DNA of 64,000 nucleotides, from the NCBI RefSeq assembly GCF_020177575.1, contig NZ_JAHTBK010000001.1, positions 2,291,875 through 2,355,874 of the forward strand. The letters are read 5' to 3'. The stretch comes from Hasllibacter sp. MH4015. GTDB lineage: Bacteria > Pseudomonadota > Alphaproteobacteria > Rhodobacterales > Rhodobacteraceae. A program made the translations under genes and the position numbers. The first letter of the stretch is position 1; each line of letters starts with the position of its first letter. This document shows, piece by piece, positions 34,087 through 42,055 of this stretch. The notes below the pieces were generated by a model. That model saw only the letters and a list, made by a program, of their open reading frames with translations. It did no database searches and was not told the DNA's origin.

Positions 34087-35066
34087 TGTCGGACCACACG
34101 CTGACAATCGTGCCAGAGGGTCTGATCCCGGACCTTCTGACACGCGATGCCTCCTTCCAAGCGGTGGAGAAGGTCTTCTCCTCCATGGCGGCGGGGGATG
34201 CCTACAACTTCCCCGTCGTGCGCGAAGCCATCGGCCATGAAGACGCGCTTTACGGCTTCAAGGGCGGGTTTGACCGCACGGGCCAGGTGCTTGGCCTCAA
34301 GGCGGGCGGCTACTGGCCCCACAACCTCGACAAGCGGGGCATCATCAACCACCAATCGACCGTTTTCCTGTTCGACCCCGACACGGGTCGCGTGACGGCG
34401 ATGGTGGGTGGCAATTACCTCACGGCACTGCGCACCGCCGCCGCGTCGTCGGTCTCCATCAAACACCTCGCCCGCAAGGACGCGAAGGTGATCGGCATGG
34501 TCGGCGCGGGCCACCAGGCAACGTTCCAAGTGCGCGCCGCGCTGGAGACCCATGCCTTCGAGAAGGTGATCGGCTGGAATTATCACCCCGAAATGCTGCC
34601 CAACCTCGCCAAGGTGGCTGAGGAGGCCGGGCTGCCGTTCGAAGCGGTCGACCTCCCGGGCCTGCACGACGCGGACGTCGTCATCACCATTACGTCCAGC
34701 TTCGCCCCGTCCCTCATGGCCGATCACGTCAGCCCCGGCACCCATATCGCCTGCATGGGCACCGATACCAAGGGCAAGCAGGAGGTGGAGGCGGCACTTC
34801 TGGCCCGCGCGACCGTGTTCTGTGACGAGGTGGCGCAAAGCACCACCATCGGCGAAGCCCAGCACGCCATCGCCGAAAACCTGCTCGATGCGTCCGACGT
34901 GACCCAGATCGGGGCGGTCATCAACGGCACCCATCCGGGCCGCAGCTCCGACGACCAGATCACGCTCTTTGATGGCACGGGCGTCGGCCTACAGGACCTC
35001 GCCGTCTCCGCCGCCATCGTCGACGTGGCGCTGGAAAACGGCACGGCCATCCGCGTCCCGATCTGA
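34086..35066 (+). CDS. bhcD: Iminosuccinate reductase
   Basis: A 326-residue protein of the ornithine cyclodeaminase/mu-crystallin family. The Rossmann site is VIGMVGAGHQATFQ, and substrate-side KGGFDRTGQVLGLKAGGY and MVGGNYLTALRTAA. It reduces iminosuccinate to L-aspartate with NADH, regenerating the amino donor for bhcA. The start overlaps the bhcC stop by one base. Confidence 0.9.
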   Translation: MSDHTLTIVPEGLIPDLLTRDASFQAVEKVFSSMAAGDAYNFPVVREAIGHEDALYGFKGGFDRTGQVLGLKAGGYWPHNLDKRGIINHQSTVFLFDPDTGRVTAMVGGNYLTALRTAAASSVSIKHLARKDAKVIGMVGAGHQATFQVRAALETHAFEKVIGWNYHPEMLPNLAKVAEEAGLPFEAVDLPGLHDADVVITITSSFAPSLMADHVSPGTHIACMGTDTKGKQEVEAALLARATVFCDEVAQSTTIGEAQHAIAENLLDASDVTQIGAVINGTHPGRSSDDQITLFDGTGVGLQDLAVSAAIVDVALENGTAIRVPI

Positions 35067-35241
35067 ACCACCGCCTTCAATCCGGCCCAAACGGCGGGCC
35101 AATCCACGCATTCGCCCGCCGAAACCCCACATCCACACCGAAATCCGGTGGTTTCCCCCACGTCCCTGCCCCTTCTTGCTTTCCCCCGGGCGATTTCCCC
35201 GTCATCCTTGCGCGCAAGGGAGATTTGGGAGGATCACCGAC

Positions 35242-36957
35242 ATGACAGACCGCCCGTGGACGGCATTCTATCGCCCCGGCGCCCGGACCGATATCGACGC
35301 TCCGGCCTATCGCAACCTCGGTGATCTGATCGGCTCCGTCGCGCAGACCTTCGGCAAGGCACCCGCCTTCACCTGCTGCCTGCCCAACGGCATGAACGGC
35401 ACGCTCACCTTTGCCCAGGCCGATGAGATGTCGGACGCGCTCGCCGTCTACCTGCGGGAGGTTGCGGGCCTGAACGCGGGCGACCGTGTCGCGGTTCAGA
35501 TGCCCAATTCGCTCAGCTTTCCCGTCGCCGCCTTCGGCATCCTGAAGGCCGGTTGCATCATCGTGAACGTGAACCCCCTCTACACGGCGGAGGAGATGGC
35601 CAAGCAGTTCGAGGATGCAGAACCCCACGCGCTCATCATCGCGGACATGTTCGCCGACAAGGTCACCGCCGCCACCCGCGGCCACCCGATCCCCAACATC
35701 ATCGTCACCCGTGTTGCCGAATTCCTGCCCGCCATGCCGCGCGGGATCGTGGGATTGGTGCAAAAGCACTGGGACCGCACCGTCAAACCGATCGAGATTG
35801 CCCATATCCGCCTGCCCGACGCGCTCCAGGCCGGGCGCACCCATCGCGATACGGAAACCATCGAGGTGGAGAAATACCACCAGAATGTCGATGCCGATGA
35901 CGTGGCGGTCCTGCAATATACCGGCGGCACCACGGGTGTCAGCAAGGGCGCGATGCTGACCCACCGCAACCTCGTGGTGAACATGGAACAGACGATGGAG
36001 CTGATCGAGGGGTTGGAAAAGGGCCGCGAGGTCGCGCTGACCGTCCTGCCGCTCTACCACATCTTCGCCTTCACCGTGAACCTGCTCGGATTTTACTGGC
36101 TGGGCGCGCGCAACATCCTGATCCCGAACCCGCGCCCGCTGACGAACCTCAAACGTGCGTTCGAGAATTACAAGATCACCTGGATGAGCGGTGTGAACAC
36201 GCTTTTCAACGGGCTGACGAACGAGATCTGGTTCCTCGACACGCCACCAAAACACCTGAAATTCGCCTCCGCCGGGGGCATGGCCCTGCAAGCCAGCGTC
36301 GCCAAAAGGTGGGAGGAGATTACCGGCAAACCGGTGATCCAGGGCTACGGGCTGACCGAAACCTCGCCCTGCCTGACGTTCGAGCCCCTGGGCAAGGCGC
36401 GGGCGGGCAGCATCGGCGTGCCGGTCCCCTCCACCCTCGTCGCCATCATGGATGAGGACGGCAATCCCCTGCCGCCCGGCGAGACCGGAGAGATCGCCGC
36501 CAAAGGCCCCCAGATCATGAAGGGCTATTGGCGCAAGCCGGAAGAGACCGCCAAGGTCATGGCGGGCGATTATTTCCTGACCGGTGACATCGGGATCATG
36601 GAACCCGACGGCTATATTCGCATCGTCGACCGCAAGAAGGACATGGTCGTCGTGTCCGGCTTCAACGTCTATCCCAACGAGGTTGAGGATGTGCTCGTCA
36701 CCCATCCCGGCGTGGATGAGGCCGCCGTGATCGGTGTGCCGGACGACGCCACGGGGGAGGCCGTGAAAGCCTTCGTCGTGCTCAAGGACAAATCCGTCAC
36801 GTCCGACGCCCTGCGCGCGTTCTGCAAGGAACATCTGACCCCCTACAAGGTCCCCAAGCGCGTGGAGTTCCGCGACGAGTTGCCGAAATCGAATGTCGGC
36901 AAAATCCTCAGAAAAGACCTGCGCGCGGAAGAGCTTGCGCAGATCGCGGCGGAGTAA
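35242..36957 (+). CDS. fadD: Long-chain fatty-acid--CoA ligase (AMP-forming)
   Basis: A 571-residue adenylate-forming enzyme from ATG 35242 (GGGAGG upstream). The P-loop is YTGGTTGVSKGAMLTHRN, then GYGLTETSP, and DRKKDMVVVSGFNVYPNEVE at the hinge. K at PKSNVGKILRKDL is the catalytic lysine near the C-terminus. These are FadD-type features. The gene follows bhcD by 175 bp with its own ribosome site and is probably a separate unit. Confidence 0.85.
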   Translation: MTDRPWTAFYRPGARTDIDAPAYRNLGDLIGSVAQTFGKAPAFTCCLPNGMNGTLTFAQADEMSDALAVYLREVAGLNAGDRVAVQMPNSLSFPVAAFGILKAGCIIVNVNPLYTAEEMAKQFEDAEPHALIIADMFADKVTAATRGHPIPNIIVTRVAEFLPAMPRGIVGLVQKHWDRTVKPIEIAHIRLPDALQAGRTHRDTETIEVEKYHQNVDADDVAVLQYTGGTTGVSKGAMLTHRNLVVNMEQTMELIEGLEKGREVALTVLPLYHIFAFTVNLLGFYWLGARNILIPNPRPLTNLKRAFENYKITWMSGVNTLFNGLTNEIWFLDTPPKHLKFASAGGMALQASVAKRWEEITGKPVIQGYGLTETSPCLTFEPLGKARAGSIGVPVPSTLVAIMDEDGNPLPPGETGEIAAKGPQIMKGYWRKPEETAKVMAGDYFLTGDIGIMEPDGYIRIVDRKKDMVVVSGFNVYPNEVEDVLVTHPGVDEAAVIGVPDDATGEAVKAFVVLKDKSVTSDALRAFCKEHLTPYKVPKRVEFRDELPKSNVGKILRKDLRAEELAQIAAE

Positions 36958-36962
36958 CGGAA

Positions 36963-37844
36963 ATGGTCGGAGCCTTCGAACAAGCCCTTCTGGCGCTGAT
37001 GATCTTCGTCATCATGCTCGGCATGGGCGCCTCGCTCACTCCGCGCGATTTTATCCTCGCGCTCAAACGCCCCTACGGCCTCGCCATCGGTGTGATAAGC
37101 CAATACGGTTTCATGCCCTTCATCGGCTTCTTGCTGATCACCTTCCTCCCCCTGCCCGAGGCGATTGCCATCGGCGTGCTCATCATGGCCTGTATGCCGG
37201 GCGGGACGACCTCCAACATTTTCACCTATTTCTCCAAGGGCAACCTGGCGCTGTCGGTCCTGATGACCGTCACCTCCACCGTGTTCGGCGTGATCCTCAT
37301 CCCCATCGTGCTGCTGATCTACGCCTCCGCCCTGGATCTGGAGATCCCGAGGGAGAATATCATCGCCACCCTCGTCTTGCTGCTGGTGCCCGTGGCCATC
37401 GGCATGACGATGCGCAAGATCAACGCCAATGTCGGTGCGGTGACGGAATTCATGGGTTCCGCGCTGGCGCTGTTCTTCATCCTCTTCATCATGGTCTCCT
37501 GGGTGCCGCGCAACTGGCAGTTTCTCGTGACGACGACGCCCGCAACTTACGTCGCGGCGATCGGCTTGGGGCTCTTCGGGATCACCATCGGCTACACCTT
37601 TGCCCGCGTCCTGCGTCTGCACCCCCGCAACGCGCGCACCGTAGCGTTGGAGACGGGGATTCAGAACGGCCCCCTTGCCATCGCCATCGTGGCCTTCACC
37701 TTCTCCGGCGACCAGGCGCAAAGCTACATGGCCGTGCCCGCGCTCTATTCGCTCTTCATCGTGATCGTGTCGACGCTGGTGACGCTGGTGTTCCGCCGCG
37801 CCAACACCGCCGCAGAGCAGAAGCTGCCCGACAGCCTCCTCTGA
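36963..37844 (+). CDS. Bile acid:sodium symporter (BASS) family transporter
   Basis: A 293-residue inner-membrane protein with nine or ten hydrophobic segments. Family blocks are MLGMGASLTPRDF, MACMPGGTTSNIFTYFSKGNLALS and ALETGIQNGPLAIAI. BASS proteins import organic acids with sodium. It begins 5 bp after the acyl-CoA ligase, so the two may be co-transcribed and the substrate may be a carboxylic acid activated by that ligase. Confidence 0.85.
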   Translation: MVGAFEQALLALMIFVIMLGMGASLTPRDFILALKRPYGLAIGVISQYGFMPFIGFLLITFLPLPEAIAIGVLIMACMPGGTTSNIFTYFSKGNLALSVLMTVTSTVFGVILIPIVLLIYASALDLEIPRENIIATLVLLLVPVAIGMTMRKINANVGAVTEFMGSALALFFILFIMVSWVPRNWQFLVTTTPATYVAAIGLGLFGITIGYTFARVLRLHPRNARTVALETGIQNGPLAIAIVAFTFSGDQAQSYMAVPALYSLFIVIVSTLVTLVFRRANTAAEQKLPDSLL

Positions 37845-37938
37845 ACCCTCGGGCGCGCGCCGTGACCTGTGTGCGCCCGCCGCCCCTCCCGTCCCTTCAC
37901 CAATTTCAGCACCCCTCGGTTCAAATCGCCCCGGTCCC

Positions 37939-39795
37939 GTGCTACCAATCGTGCAAACACCGGCCAAACCGGGACCCGAGGGCGACGTGCAGCATTTGAA
38001 GAACAGCTCCAAACACGGTGAAGTCCTCGCCGTGTCGATGATGAAGGACGAAGCGCCGTTCCTTCTGGAATGGTTCGCCCATCACCTCGCCGTGGGCTTC
38101 ACCGACATCCTCGTCTACACCAACGACTGCTCCGACGGCACCGACGACATGCTCAAACGGTTGGAGGAGCTGGGCCTCGGCCACCACCGCGACAACGTGA
38201 TCGCCGAGGGGCAGAAGCCGCAACCCTCCGCCCTAAACCACGCCCAGAAGGAGCCGATCGTGCGCAACGCCGATTGGGTCCTCGTCTTCGACGCCGACGA
38301 ATTCCTTTGCGTCCGCCACCCCTCCGGCAGCGTCGAGGGGATGCTGGACGATACCGTGGCGCAGGGCGCCAACGGCCTCGTCATCACCTGGCGCATCTTC
38401 GGCTCTGCCGGCGTGGTCGATTGGTCTCGTGACCCGGTGACGGAGCAATATACCCGCTCCGCGCCCCCACTCTGGAACAAGGGTTGGGGGGTCAAGACGC
38501 TCTTCAAGTTCGACCACGACTATTGGAAACTCGGCATCCACCGCCCGTCGATCAAGAACAAGTGGTTGGAGACCGACTTCCCCGACAGCGTCAAATGGCT
38601 CAACGGCTCCGGCCGTCCGATGGAGGACTATTTCAAATTCCGCGGCTGGCGCTCCATCCGGCGCACCATCGGATACGATTGGTGCCAGATGAACCATTAC
38701 GCGGTAAAATCCGTGGACAGCTACGCGGTGCGCAAATTCCGCGGCAACGTGAACAACAAGAAAGACAAGTATAACGCCGATTACTGGTCACTTCAGGACC
38801 GCAACGAGGTGGAGGACACCGCCATCCTGCGCCATGCTGAGGACCGCGCGCGCATCGTGGCGGAGCTTCTGAAGGACCCTGTTCTCAACAAACTCCACTT
38901 CGCCGCCCTCGACCGAGTGGAGGCGCGCCTTGACGAATACCGCAAGACCGACGCCTACGCGGAGCTTCGTGATGGCCTGATCGAAGCCGGCAAGGTTCCC
39001 ATCACCCAGGTCGAAGCCAAGCCGCCGCAAGCCCGCGACCCCGCCAAGATCGCCGCCCTGATGAGCCGGGTGGAAAAGACCGTCGCCGACAAACCCAAGG
39101 AGGAACGGCGCAACGACAACGTGGCCGGATGGGCCGCCACCGATGGCGATCCCTACGTGCAGGGCGAGATCGACACATCCACTGAGATCGGGCTGGAATG
39201 GGTGCCAAATCACGAGATCGACCTGCCCGCCGACCCCCGCGTCTTCTCTCCCGAAAGCATCGACGTGATCCTTCTGGGCCGGTTCGAGCGTCGCCACGCC
39301 CGCAAGATCGCGGGTTATCTGGATGGTTGCCCCCGCGTGCTGGAAATCGGCGCTGGCATCGGTTTCATCGGGATGCGCACGATCAAGATCAGCGATGGCC
39401 TGACCTACATGGTGCAAGACAGCCGCGCGCCGCTGATCGCCTATGGCAGGGACCTCGCCAAACGCGCGGGGCTCGACGACACCAGCCGCCTGAAATTCAC
39501 CGATGGCCCGCTGGTGTTCCCCAAGGATGGCGCGGATCAGGCCAGTGGGCTGCAAGCCTATCTCGGCGATTTCAAACCCGACGCGCTCAGGATCGGACGC
39601 GCCGCCGACATCCCCGCGAGCCGAATGGCGGGCCTGAAGATGGACAGCGTCCGGCGCATCCTCTTCCCCGTCATCTCCGACGATCAGGCGCAAAGCTACC
39701 GCGCCGAATACGGCCCCGTGCTGGCCGATCTCGGCTTTACCGAGGATGCGGAGCGTGTGACCTCCGGCTCCATGCAATTTGATCGCACGACTTGA
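37939..39795 (+). CDS. Glycosyltransferase (GT2-like) fused to a SAM methyltransferase-like domain
   Basis: A 618-residue two-domain protein. Residues about 30-330 are a Glyco_tranf_2_4-type GT-A domain: SMMKDEAPFLLEWFAHH, VYTNDCSDGTDDML, metal-binding DADEF. A linker at 350-410 is followed by a Rossmann domain at 430-610 with VLEIGAGIGFIGMRT, the SAM site. The GT half closely parallels the protein at 49139-50323 (same SDGTD, KGWGVKTLF, LGIHRP and RGNVNNK blocks), so one is a fusion version of the other. The start may be later, near the VQHLKN segment. Confidence 0.78.
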   Translation: MLPIVQTPAKPGPEGDVQHLKNSSKHGEVLAVSMMKDEAPFLLEWFAHHLAVGFTDILVYTNDCSDGTDDMLKRLEELGLGHHRDNVIAEGQKPQPSALNHAQKEPIVRNADWVLVFDADEFLCVRHPSGSVEGMLDDTVAQGANGLVITWRIFGSAGVVDWSRDPVTEQYTRSAPPLWNKGWGVKTLFKFDHDYWKLGIHRPSIKNKWLETDFPDSVKWLNGSGRPMEDYFKFRGWRSIRRTIGYDWCQMNHYAVKSVDSYAVRKFRGNVNNKKDKYNADYWSLQDRNEVEDTAILRHAEDRARIVAELLKDPVLNKLHFAALDRVEARLDEYRKTDAYAELRDGLIEAGKVPITQVEAKPPQARDPAKIAALMSRVEKTVADKPKEERRNDNVAGWAATDGDPYVQGEIDTSTEIGLEWVPNHEIDLPADPRVFSPESIDVILLGRFERRHARKIAGYLDGCPRVLEIGAGIGFIGMRTIKISDGLTYMVQDSRAPLIAYGRDLAKRAGLDDTSRLKFTDGPLVFPKDGADQASGLQAYLGDFKPDALRIGRAADIPASRMAGLKMDSVRRILFPVISDDQAQSYRAEYGPVLADLGFTEDAERVTSGSMQFDRTT

Positions 39796-39834
39796 CCCGC
39801 TGGGGCTTGGCGGCGGGCCTCCCGCTGGCATAAC

Positions 39835-41304
39835 GTGGCGCGAACCGAAGGGGCGAGCGCGGTGACGGACGATCCAGACAATGACGACGACCTGATCGAA
39901 GGCCACGGCATCGTCCTGCGCGCGCGCAACGGCGACGTGATCCGTTACGACCCCTCCGGCCTCGTGATGCGCCTGTCGGACAAGGTGGTGGAAGACATCG
40001 CGCTGCGCCTGCCCGGCGCGGACCGGCCCGCCGCACATCCGTCCTCCCCCGGCCACGCCCCTGCCGATGCGCCAGACGGCATCGACGCTTGGGATGCGCG
40101 GCAGGATGGCGACTGGCTCCGTTTCACCGCGCGTCTTCCCGGCAAACAGGGGGTGCGCGGCTTCCGGCGGCACGTGGACGGCGGCGACATCATCGCGGAA
40201 CCGGGCGGCGCGCTTCTGGGCCTGCTTGGCATCGGCGGTGCGCGGGCGGCGCTGGCCTCCCCCGGCGGGTCCACCTTTCCCCAGCACATCCTGGCCCCCG
40301 CCGACGATATCGGCGCGGTCGGCCATAACGGCATCGAAGTAGCGCAGGACCGCGACCGGCTCGAACATTTGCGGGAAATGACGCATGAGGCGCTGGCGGC
40401 CGAAACCATCCTCGATTGGCGCATGGACGATCACGGGCCGCTGCCGGTCTTCGTCACCCGCGTGGAAACCGACGCCTCCGCGACCGCCGCCGATCTGGCC
40501 AAGGGCCGCGCGCTGCAGAACCTGCTCATCGCCGCGCGCAACCTCAAGGCCGCCGCCGATGCAATGGGCCAGAAGGCCAAGGTGCTCGCCGTCACCCTCG
40601 ATTTCGCGCTTGAGGATCATTCCGACAGTGCCATTGCCTACCGCGACGGGATGCTCTCGGTGATGGAGGCGATCAGCGATGGCTTGTGGAAAATGGGCTT
40701 CGACCGCCCGCTCTTCGTGGCGCGGTTTGAGCCCGGCCTGCCCAACATCGCGCCGCAAGCGGCCCTTGAGGGCCAGTGGGAATTGAGCTGGAACCACGGC
40801 GACCACCGCCTGATCCATTCTGCGCCCGCCTACATGTTCGCGCTCGACGCCTATGACCGCCCGACCGAAATGGCCCGCCGCCAGCAGGCCGAAATGACCG
40901 CCTGCGCCATCGCGGAGGCCGCGACGTGGAAATGCCCCACGCTGCATCTGGCGGAACTGGAGGGCGAGGTCCTCCGGGTCGCCGCCCGGGCAACCGGGCC
41001 GCTGCTCATCGACCCCGACGATCCGTTGCAGGCCGGGCCGGGTGCCGGCTTCGCGCTCCTCGGCTGCACCAATGACGCGACCATCAAGCAGGTGGAGATC
41101 GCCTCGGACGACCCGCAGACGATCCTCCTCCAACTCTCCAAGTCCCCCAAGGGCAGCGATCTGCGCCTCGCCTATGCCTGCGCCGGTCAGTTTGCGGGTG
41201 CTTTGCGCGATGGCTGGCACCTCGACAGCGTCACGGGCGCGCGCCTGCACCGATGGGCCTTACCCGCGAACCTGCCAATCACCCATGGCCGCGCCGATGC
41301 TTGA
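39835..41304 (+). CDS. Uncharacterised 489-aa protein of the sulfatase operon
   Basis: No secure family. Residues 1-60 are acidic. The middle (about 200-310) holds alternating beta strands and helices: LPVFVTRVETDAS, VLAVTLDFALEDHSDSAIAYRDGMLSVMEAISDGL. The latter is faintly like the Q/H-GE-D region of SGNH sialate O-acetylesterases, but the catalytic residues are not clear. The C-terminal 130 residues look like a beta domain. No signal peptide. It overlaps the next gene and shares direction with the RTX sulfatase, so a joint extracellular carbohydrate role is likely. Confidence 0.5.
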   Translation: MARTEGASAVTDDPDNDDDLIEGHGIVLRARNGDVIRYDPSGLVMRLSDKVVEDIALRLPGADRPAAHPSSPGHAPADAPDGIDAWDARQDGDWLRFTARLPGKQGVRGFRRHVDGGDIIAEPGGALLGLLGIGGARAALASPGGSTFPQHILAPADDIGAVGHNGIEVAQDRDRLEHLREMTHEALAAETILDWRMDDHGPLPVFVTRVETDASATAADLAKGRALQNLLIAARNLKAAADAMGQKAKVLAVTLDFALEDHSDSAIAYRDGMLSVMEAISDGLWKMGFDRPLFVARFEPGLPNIAPQAALEGQWELSWNHGDHRLIHSAPAYMFALDAYDRPTEMARRQQAEMTACAIAEAATWKCPTLHLAELEGEVLRVAARATGPLLIDPDDPLQAGPGAGFALLGCTNDATIKQVEIASDDPQTILLQLSKSPKGSDLRLAYACAGQFAGALRDGWHLDSVTGARLHRWALPANLPITHGRADA

Positions 41305-42055
41305 GCTGGACATGCCCCTGCCCCTCGGCGCGCTTTGCGGCGCGCATCCCGATGCGGTGGCCAGCGCGCTCTCGGGCGCCCATTGGTGGCATGGCAGCCC
41401 GGCCGCGATGCAGGTGGATCCGGCAAATGGGGCCGTGGACCTCTGGCGGAACCATCTGGGTGGCCCCCCAGCGGAACCGACCGAGCCCAACACGGGCAAC
41501 GGCCAGTTGGGCGAAATTGGCGACCTCATGGGCCTGCAATGCAAGCCCGGCACCCATTGCGGCCTGGTGGCGGAGGATGTGACCCAGGCTGCCGGCACCA
41601 CGACCCTCGCCATCCGCTTCTACACCCCGCCGGGCGAGGACGCGCGCACGCTCCTCACGCTCAACGCGCTCCAGACCGGCAATTACCTGTTCCTGTCCGA
41701 GACCGCAGGCACGCTCACCATCAAGGATGACAGCGACCTTGTGGAAACGACGCTGCCCTGCCCGCCGCAGGACGCTCCGCGCCTTGCCATCGTGTCACTG
41801 TCCGGCGACCATCTTGCCGCCACGCTGGGTCAGGCCCGGACCGACGCCCAGGCCCGCGCGCCCGTGCTCAACGGCCCCGCCAGCCTTTTCATCGGCTGCC
41901 GCAACCAGCGTCCGCGCCTGCTCAAGACGCTCGGCGGCGCGCTGATCCTCGATGTCTGGCTCTTCCCCGGCCGCGCACTCCTGCATTCGGACGACGCCGC
42001 CGACCGGGCCGCGCTCAACGCCCTCAAGCGCCACCATCTCTGGGCGGAGGGGTAG
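41297..42055 (+). CDS. Putative LamG/ConA-like beta-sandwich protein
   Basis: About 252 residues from ATG 41297, overlapping the previous stop by 8 bp. ATG 41285 is an alternative. The pattern TTTLAIRFYTPPGEDARTLLTL...YLFLSETAGTLTIKDD...APRLAIVSLSGDHLAATLG...LILDVWLFPG resembles a concanavalin-like jelly roll (LamG type), a fold used for sugar binding. No signal peptide. It sits directly before the sulfatase (no gap). Confidence 0.5.
   Translation: MLELDMPLPLGALCGAHPDAVASALSGAHWWHGSPAAMQVDPANGAVDLWRNHLGGPPAEPTEPNTGNGQLGEIGDLMGLQCKPGTHCGLVAEDVTQAAGTTTLAIRFYTPPGEDARTLLTLNALQTGNYLFLSETAGTLTIKDDSDLVETTLPCPPQDAPRLAIVSLSGDHLAATLGQARTDAQARAPVLNGPASLFIGCRNQRPRLLKTLGGALILDVWLFPGRALLHSDDAADRAALNALKRHHLWAEG

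Noticed and set aside
38788-41250. 820-codon open frame on the minus strand
   Set aside because: It lies opposite clearly coding plus-strand genes (a glycosyltransferase fusion and the sulfatase operon), has the odd composition of antisense GC-rich frames and no known domain.
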